A stretch of 27,168 bases of DNA from Candidatus Helarchaeota archaeon (GTDB lineage: Archaea > Asgardarchaeota > Lokiarchaeia > Helarchaeales > HEL-GB-A), in the NCBI GenBank assembly GCA_016840125.1, contig JAEOSY010000206.1, positions 1-27,168 on the forward strand, given 5' to 3'. Positions 22,208 through 27,168 of the stretch are shown piece after piece. Numbering within the stretch: the first letter of the stretch is position 1; the number at the start of each line of letters is the position of its first letter. The position numbers and the translations under genes were made by a program. Below the pieces are notes generated by a model, which ran no database searches, had not been told where the DNA came from, and was given only the letters and a program-made list of their open reading frames with translations.

Positions 22208-22342
22208 AAAATCTCAACTCTACTATACCACATAAGATATTACTTATTTCTCAGCTAAATATTCAATTAAACCATTCATCAATTCAAGGATTATTCTTGA
22301 TTCACAACTCGATAATTCTATTGTTGCAAAGCTTTTTTATAA

Positions 22343-22942
22343 TTATAGATTGAATTTCGAAAAAATGGGTGAAAGACCATCATCTCTTCGAGTTTCAGAA
22401 CGCTTCTTTGCAGCAGCTTTCTGTTTCACAATCTCGGAGGCGAGTAATTTAAACACATAACTAACATTCTCGCCGGTTTTAGCACTTGTTTCGATAAAGT
22501 TACTACCCAATTTTGAGACATATTGGGAAACTTTAGCAATATTGGCTTTTTTAGATAAATCACTCTTATTTCCTGCAACGACCACAGGAATTTCAGTATC
22601 CACATTACGGATAGACTTTAACCAGTAATCTAAGTAGGATTTCATTTTGGTTTTTGACGAGGTATCTAATACTAAAAGAATCCCCGAATTATCACTAACG
22701 TAGTAAGAGACAACCTCTGCCCAATCTGAAGATCTAGAATCTTGAAGTTGTAATTTAATTGGGGCTCCGAAGAGTTCAAGTTTCTTAGTCATGATATCAC
22801 CCTCAAGGGACTTATTTGTCGAATCTTCGAAGCGATTATGAACAAATTTCAATATTAATGAAGTTTTACCGACACCATCCTCTCCTGCGACGAGGATTCT
22901 AAATTCTAACGCATTAGACCGATCAATGGATTGAGGACTCAT
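22343..22942 (-). CDS. Divergent Ras/Rab-like small GTPase with a degenerate G3 motif
   Basis: Numbering is from the GTG at 22954 (203 residues); the ATG at 22942 is preferred, with GTGAG just ahead as ribosome binding site. G1 is GEDGVGKTS (24-32), G4 NKSD (129-132) and G5 ETSAK (155-159). The G3 region reads QDSRSSDWAE (71-80): the Asp is kept, but the Gly of DxxG and the catalytic Gln are missing. The G2 segment (KSLEGDIM) lacks the canonical Thr. It should bind nucleotide, but hydrolysis and switching are likely slow or lost. The C-terminal tail is basic (KQKAAAKKRSETRRDD), which might touch membranes. The gene begins 16 bases after the CitG-like gene, so they are probably co-transcribed. 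Confidence 0.85.
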   Translation of the reverse strand: MSPQSIDRSNALEFRILVAGEDGVGKTSLILKFVHNRFEDSTNKSLEGDIMTKKLELFGAPIKLQLQDSRSSDWAEVVSYYVSDNSGILLVLDTSSKTKMKSYLDYWLKSIRNVDTEIPVVVAGNKSDLSKKANIAKVSQYVSKLGSNFIETSAKTGENVSYVFKLLASEIVKQKAAAKKRSETRRDDGLSPIFSKFNL

Positions 22943-22958
22943 CCTATATCTCACTTCT

Positions 22959-23900
22959 CTAAAATTGGATACCGCTTAACAATGCTACCATAATTGTTGC
23001 AGCTGTTAAATCTGCAGAAGTGCCGGGGTTGATTTTCTTTTTATTTCTTAATTCTAAATCAAATTCCCATAATAATTCTTTTGATTGCTTAGAAAGTAAA
23101 CCCCCTTGGTTTAAAATATGTTTTGCTTGAGAGCTAATTTGTTCAGCCATCTTTATTCCATATTTTCTAGCAATTAGCGTATCTGGAAGATCCCCTACTA
23201 TTTTTAGATAAGTATGCACTGTCGCAATATTAATATCATTTGTCTTTTGTAAAAGTTTTGAGAAGTAAGGGTAGCCTACCTCAAAGGTTATCTGGAATTT
23301 AGTGATCCATTCATGAGCTATACTATCTCGTTTTGCACTGATCTTAAAAACTTCAAATAGATTCATATTCCCACGCCGTAATTCCTCAGATGAGTCCTCG
23401 TTTATATCAAATTCATTGACTTTACCAAGACTCCCAGGACTAGCACGTCGGATAGCTTCATACAATTTAATAGTATCTTCTGGAGTTGAATTTCGAATTA
23501 TGGTGTCTAAATTCTCTCGTAGCATCGGGAGTGAAGGATGAGGATGATCAAGTAACATCCCAGCAGCACACGCTAAAGGGATAAATAAGAGAATAATACC
23601 TAGATTTGTATTCCCACCACTCTGAGATGATTGAGTGATTTTTACAGCTTTAAGAATAGATTCCCCTAAATTTATGTTATTTAGCGCGATTTCTTTTGTT
23701 TTAACACATTTTCCAATGAACGCTACTTCACGTAAGATAGGTGTAATCACAATACTACTTACTAAAAAGTGTTCATAACGAGTATCTCTGAAGTCTCGAG
23801 TTCTATGAACGTTTCCTGGTTTTGGATATCCACTTACTTCTAATAGAGCTGCAATTGCACCTGCTTGTGCAATCATCTCTTCATTTTTTACCCAATTCAA
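22959..23900 (-). CDS. CitG/MdcB-family protein (triphosphoribosyl-dephospho-CoA synthase-like)
   Basis: This 313-residue helical protein matches the CitG family. Near the start comes AALLEVSGYPKPGNVHRTRDFRDTRYEHF in parts, with the KPGNVHR and DF.D motifs that bind the nucleotide and metal. QSSQSGGNTNLGIILLFIPLA is the second conserved segment. In bacteria CitG makes the prosthetic group of citrate lyase, but no lyase genes are here, and archaeal members often lack them; their substrate is unknown. I give the TTG start at 23900; an ATG at 23876 is the alternative. A palindromic TATA-like element lies at 23928-23944. It heads an apparent transcript with the degenerate GTPase. Confidence 0.8.
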   Translation of the reverse strand: MNWVKNEEMIAQAGAIAALLEVSGYPKPGNVHRTRDFRDTRYEHFLVSSIVITPILREVAFIGKCVKTKEIALNNINLGESILKAVKITQSSQSGGNTNLGIILLFIPLACAAGMLLDHPHPSLPMLRENLDTIIRNSTPEDTIKLYEAIRRASPGSLGKVNEFDINEDSSEELRRGNMNLFEVFKISAKRDSIAHEWITKFQITFEVGYPYFSKLLQKTNDINIATVHTYLKIVGDLPDTLIARKYGIKMAEQISSQAKHILNQGGLLSKQSKELLWEFDLELRNKKKINPGTSADLTAATIMVALLSGIQF

Positions 23901-23927
23901 ATTTATCGTCCTGAGTACGCAACCTTT

Positions 23928-23944
23928 AGATTATTTTATAATCT
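23928..23944. promoter_or_regulatory. Palindromic TATA-like element between divergent genes
   Basis: AGATTAT-TTT-ATAATCT is a perfect seven-base inverted repeat in the 142-base gap between the CitG-like gene (minus) and the TPR gene (plus). On the minus strand it reads TATAAAATAATC and is about 30-40 bases from the TTG at 23900, fitting a TATA box for the CitG-like gene. Confidence 0.45.
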
Positions 23945-24027
23945 TTTCAAAATATACTTAAATGCATCTTTTCAGTTAATTATTTATTTGATTTATTGAT
24001 AGAATAAACAATCGATTAATTTTAAGC

Positions 24028-24035
24028 AAGGAGAG
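24028..24035 (+). promoter_or_regulatory. Ribosome binding site that supports a TTG start
   Basis: CAAGGAGAG ends seven bases before the TTG at 24043. It is the only strong Shine-Dalgarno sequence near the beginning of this frame and has no ATG at the right distance. Confidence 0.6.
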
Positions 24036-24042
24036 AAATTGA

Positions 24043-25821
24043 TTGACGGTTTTCGGCGAGAAATTCGGAATATCCTTAGAAATAACAGAGGGTAAACTTG
24101 TTTCTATACAAGATGGGGCTTTTAAAAAAATCGTGCAGTTTTCAGAGAATTTTAGCTCAGTTCGAAGAGTTGAATTATCGAATGAAACATTTACCTCTAC
24201 AGCGTTAGATCCCAATGACCAGCTACTGGATACGACTAATGTAACTGTGAGTTTGAGTACTGGGATTCAAAAGAAAATATTTTCTCAGAATATGGAAGTA
24301 GGTGTTCGGAAACTAGAAGTAATTCAGGGATTAAACATGGGACAAGCAGCTATCCGGGTGAGCCATAATATTGAAAGGGCGATGAAATGGCAGTTAAATA
24401 TCCCGTATGAAAAACTCGAAGGTTCAGAGAATGTAGTTATTTTACCGCAGAATATTAAGATAACGATACAAACTGATGTGTTGGTTCGATACGATGAAGA
24501 TATGATTCTTTTCAGTATTCCAGATGGGTTCTCTCAAATTGTTTTATTCGTTGCCAGTAACATACCATATGATGAAATAGGAAAGAATTTGCTCCTAATC
24601 ACTTTAGGAGATGAGTCAAGAAAGGATATCATCGCGATGGCACCTGGCGAGGCAAATTTCTATCCAATTGTGACATTTGTTTATCTTCAAGATTTGAAGA
24701 ATAATATCACACAATATCAAGATTTATATCAAATCGGTACAATTTTAGCTCTCCGGAAACAGTATAAGGAAGCAATTTCCTATCTGAAAAAATCATTAGA
24801 GGCTGTACGTGGTATGGGTGATCAGAAAATGGAAGCGGAAATTCTTATGAGTCTTGCCACGGCCGAAGGCGACTCAGGGGAGTATAAGCAGGCAGCCCAT
24901 GATTTTAACTATGCATTAACAATAATTGAAGAATATCAATATGATTCGTTGCGTCTTGGTTGTTTATTATCATTAAGTAAAAATCTTACGAAGCTGAATA
25001 AATACCAAGAAGCCTTGGATAATCAATATTCTATTTTAGAAGTAATCCGTGAGAATCAAGATCGCCTTGGAGAGGCAGAGGCGCTTGTTGATATTAGTGA
25101 TTCGCTTATGGGACTTGGTCACATAGATGATGCTGTAGAATATCAAAATGCAGCTTTGCATTTACGCCGCCAGATGAATGATACAATTGGGGAAGCAAAT
25201 AATCTTATGAGGTTTGGGGAGCTGTTAATAAGTGCAGATCGGACGGGTGAAGCTATGAGTTGCTATGAACAAGCATTACGCATAAAAAGAAACTTGGGAG
25301 ATGATAGAGGGGTCGCAGAATGTCTTAAGAAAATGGGTATCGCTTTTTATAATAGGGGGAAATATGCAAAAGCTAAGACTTATTATGAAAAAGCCAAGGA
25401 AGCTTTTCAAAATCAAGCTCTCCTTATAGATGTACATGAAATTGAGAATCTACTTGATAAAATGAGGGAACGACCTTATGAAGAAAGCGGATGTGACATT
25501 TGTGGAACCCATTGTACTCCTGATATTGTTGGCATGGCACATCTCGATGCAGTCGATCCTGTTTTCACAGATCCTTTTAAACAGGTACTTCGGGAATCAT
25601 TGGCTGCAAAAAAAATGGAAAAAGTAGTCGATTTGCTCTTAGAAGTAACTTCGCAAAACCCAGATCTTCTAAAACATGGAATTTCTCAAGATGCTTATGC
25701 ATTCTGTCTAATGGTGCAAGCTACAAATCTCCATTTAGCACAATTAAATTCAACCCAAAAAGAGCAGATCATAAAGATGGTTAAAGAAGATCTTAAATTG
25801 CGTCGTTATCGGCAAATGTAA
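24043..25821 (+). CDS. Large TPR-repeat protein with a beta-rich N-terminal domain and a CxxCxxHC knuckle
   Basis: This is a 592-residue protein starting at TTG. Residues 1-210 are strand-rich with no known motif. From about 222 to 460 there are roughly six 40-residue TPR units of the LGN/GPSM-like spacing (LALRKQYKEAISYLKKSLEA, TGEAMSCYEQALRIKRNLGD, RGKYAKAKTYYEKAKEAF). A small knuckle, CDICGTHC (484-491), may bind zinc. The last 90 residues are helical. There is no membrane helix. LGN-type TPRs bind short peptides and in eukaryotes work with G proteins; whether this one binds the neighbouring GTPases is a guess from position. It converges on the roadblock-like gene with six bases between stops. 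Confidence 0.82.
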   Translation: MTVFGEKFGISLEITEGKLVSIQDGAFKKIVQFSENFSSVRRVELSNETFTSTALDPNDQLLDTTNVTVSLSTGIQKKIFSQNMEVGVRKLEVIQGLNMGQAAIRVSHNIERAMKWQLNIPYEKLEGSENVVILPQNIKITIQTDVLVRYDEDMILFSIPDGFSQIVLFVASNIPYDEIGKNLLLITLGDESRKDIIAMAPGEANFYPIVTFVYLQDLKNNITQYQDLYQIGTILALRKQYKEAISYLKKSLEAVRGMGDQKMEAEILMSLATAEGDSGEYKQAAHDFNYALTIIEEYQYDSLRLGCLLSLSKNLTKLNKYQEALDNQYSILEVIRENQDRLGEAEALVDISDSLMGLGHIDDAVEYQNAALHLRRQMNDTIGEANNLMRFGELLISADRTGEAMSCYEQALRIKRNLGDDRGVAECLKKMGIAFYNRGKYAKAKTYYEKAKEAFQNQALLIDVHEIENLLDKMRERPYEESGCDICGTHCTPDIVGMAHLDAVDPVFTDPFKQVLRESLAAKKMEKVVDLLLEVTSQNPDLLKHGISQDAYAFCLMVQATNLHLAQLNSTQKEQIIKMVKEDLKLRRYRQM

Positions 25822-25827
25822 CCTCAT

Positions 25828-26496
25828 TTATACGATTCGTTTAAGAGCAATCCACTTTTTCTTCTGATAAGTTCTAATGATGTCATTAATTTTCAATAAG
25901 GGATAACCAGTTTCATCACAAATATCTTGTACCGTATTGTCACCATTACAAAGTTGTAAAATTTGAGCTACGTCAATGGAAAATTTCTCTTTCCCGGATA
26001 ACTGTTTTGTAAGAAATGGAACAGTCTTCATCCCTCTTTTTTTAGGGCGTGGGGGAGCTGCCGCAACTTCAGGCTCGCTTACAACTCCTATTGTTGTTGT
26101 TTCTGTGGGAATAGCAGGTGCAGGAAACTCAAGATCACCTAAAAGTGCCTCTATTCGTTCAGTCCATTCAAACATTTTCGCTTTAAACGCCAGGAGCTGA
26201 CCAGTTAACCCCTTAACTGTATACATTACAATCATTGCCTTAGAGGAAGCTTTAAAAAATGCCAGATTAACACCACCAAGTGGAAGGCTGTGGTCTCCTA
26301 CCTCTAATAGGTTGAAGTTTGATTTGACAAAATTCTGAGTAAATTCAAGGAATTGCTCAAGGGGTTCATCAAAATAATGCACATACCCTAGCATATCAAT
26401 GATCGCAACATACGGACGAGTAACTAATAATTTTCCAAGGTCAGTGGTGATTTCCTTTGCGATCAGGCGAAATTGTTCTTCTTGACTATTTTGCAT
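25828..26496 (-). CDS. Roadblock/LC7-like protein with C-terminal winged helix
   Basis: This is a 222-residue protein. Residues about 20-115 resemble a roadblock/longin-type domain: YVAIIDMLGYVHYFDEPLEQFL, then GGVNLAFFKASSKAMIVMYTV, then KGLTGQLLAFKAKM in a final helix. A Pro/Ala-rich linker (121-155) leads to a helix-turn-helix or winged helix (IDVAQILQLCNGDNTVQDICDETGYPLLKINDIIRTY, read in parts). Roadblock proteins regulate or scaffold small GTPases (MglB, Ragulator), and are abundant in Asgard archaea. The domain call is from pattern and length, not from a sharp motif. It is near two GTPases and convergent with the TPR gene. The winged helix may bind DNA or be a protein-interaction module. 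Confidence 0.68.
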   Translation of the reverse strand: MQNSQEEQFRLIAKEITTDLGKLLVTRPYVAIIDMLGYVHYFDEPLEQFLEFTQNFVKSNFNLLEVGDHSLPLGGVNLAFFKASSKAMIVMYTVKGLTGQLLAFKAKMFEWTERIEALLGDLEFPAPAIPTETTTIGVVSEPEVAAAPPRPKKRGMKTVPFLTKQLSGKEKFSIDVAQILQLCNGDNTVQDICDETGYPLLKINDIIRTYQKKKWIALKRIV

Positions 26497-26815
26497 AGAG
26501 GTCCCGTTCTATTTTATAACCCTATTTCACTGGGATTAATACAAATGTTAAGCATAATTATTTTTTTTTAATAGCATTTTAAATCTTCTGAGGAAAAAAA
26601 AAAATGTTTAAAAAGTAAATTCATTATACTAAAAAAGAAAATCACTTTAATCAATTAATAATATAAAAAGAGTTCAAAAATCCTCAAAAAAAATAGCGAA
26701 AATATCAAATTCATACTTATCAAAAACGAGAAGGGTTATTTGAGAATAATTCAGCACTTCATGTTAGTAAAATTAAAGTTAAATATCAGTATAATCAAAA
26801 AATTGAAGGTTTTGA
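26497..26815. other. AT-rich divergent spacer before the Lrp-like gene
   Basis: These 319 bases are very AT-rich with several A and T runs. No open frame, RNA gene or strong repeat was found. Promoters for the roadblock-like gene (minus) and the regulator (plus) must lie here, but no single TATA box stands out. Confidence 0.5.
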
Positions 26816-27168
26816 ATGAAGAAAAAAGAGCAGGAGAGCATCGTTAACGATAGCCTTAATTTAATGATTTTGGAAAAGATTTGTGAAGGTGAAGGAATTT
26901 CGTTTAATATATCGCAGTTATCAACTAAGCTTAATAGGCATCGGTCCACAATCAAAAAAAGAATTGAAAATTTATTAAAATTTAATATAATAAATAAGCC
27001 AAACTGCCCCTTTATTTATCTTTATCAAGAATATCCTTTGTTTGTTGTTGTATATGCTGATTTTCCTAATGTAAAAGAAGTGGAGGATTGGATAAGGACC
27101 GATGAAAAGATATTCGCCGCGTATAGTATTCGTGAAGAAGAATACAATATCATGATTATTGAATTTCA
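26816..27168 (+). CDS. Lrp/AsnC-like winged-helix regulator, N-terminal part (runs off the right edge)
   Basis: An ATG at 26816 opens 117 codons with no stop before the edge. Residues about 10-55 form a helix-turn-helix (LMILEKICEGEGISFNISQL, then KLNRHRSTIKKRIENLLKFN). After a short hinge (KPNCPFIYLYQEYP) comes a beta-alpha-beta unit (LFVVVYADFPNVKEVEDWIR, then AAYSIREEEYNIMII) like the RAM ligand-binding domain of Lrp proteins. GAAGGT about seven bases upstream is a likely ribosome binding site. A ligand cannot be named. Because the gene is cut, total length and any extra domain are unknown. Confidence 0.7.
   Translation, partial: MKKKEQESIVNDSLNLMILEKICEGEGISFNISQLSTKLNRHRSTIKKRIENLLKFNIINKPNCPFIYLYQEYPLFVVVYADFPNVKEVEDWIRTDEKIFAAYSIREEEYNIMIIEF

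Noticed and set aside
1..27168. CRISPR array, insertion sequence, toxin-antitoxin or phage defence island
   Set aside because: No regularly spaced repeats, transposase, integrase, nuclease or helicase genes. The RHH gene has no toxin partner.

Overview
The window looks like chromosomal DNA of an AT-rich archaeon, most probably a member of the Asgard group. Archaeal traits seen directly are a histone-fold protein, a RadA recombinase with the GEFRTGKTQ Walker A, an MtrH methyltransferase, a four-subunit 2-oxoacid:ferredoxin oxidoreductase, TATA-type promoters (some leaderless) and T-tract terminators. The Asgard leaning comes from two Rab/Ras-like small GTPases, a roadblock-like protein, a large TPR protein and a protein joining a PCI/winged-helix-like region to a RING-like zinc finger. 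The lineage call is inference. No rRNA, tRNA, CRISPR array, insertion sequence or phage gene was found.

Layout. 1-4820 (minus) is a tightly packed transport/hydrolase operon read right to left: an exported, membrane-anchored penicillin-acylase-type Ntn hydrolase, a four-TM protein, an MFS permease and the start of an EamA/DMT permease. 5226-8116 (plus) is a ferredoxin, alpha, beta, gamma operon for a KorDABC-type oxidoreductase. 8266-9476 (plus) is a COG0731-like radical SAM protein plus a small helical protein. 9713-9832 is an unlisted-size 39-residue zinc ribbon. 9859-10770 (minus) is a lone mtrH. 10919-11966 holds a membrane protein with a PH-like tail and a zinc ribbon. 12001-15495 (plus) is an FAD/Fe-S oxidoreductase pair followed by an NrdG2-like radical SAM activase. 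15492-16856 (minus) is the PCI-like/RING-like protein. 16947-18149 holds a HAD hydrolase and a small hypothetical protein.

18198-20535 is a genome-maintenance stretch: an archaeal histone, a 49-residue ribbon-helix-helix regulator, a 600-base spacer and radA. The spacer contains a GC-rich island at 19241-19346 (about 52% G+C against 25% just upstream) that can fold into two mutually exclusive hairpins. This is the best candidate for an undescribed element in the window.

20608-26496 looks like a GTPase/scaffold neighbourhood: a helical protein, a 96-residue protein, a Rab-like GTPase, a second GTPase with a ruined G3 motif, a CitG/MdcB-family protein, a TPR protein and a roadblock-like protein with a C-terminal winged helix. 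The window ends inside an Lrp-like regulator.

The metabolic genes together suggest an anaerobe using ferredoxin-linked oxidation of 2-oxoacids, C1 transfer to tetrahydromethanopterin-type carriers and oxygen-sensitive radical enzymes.
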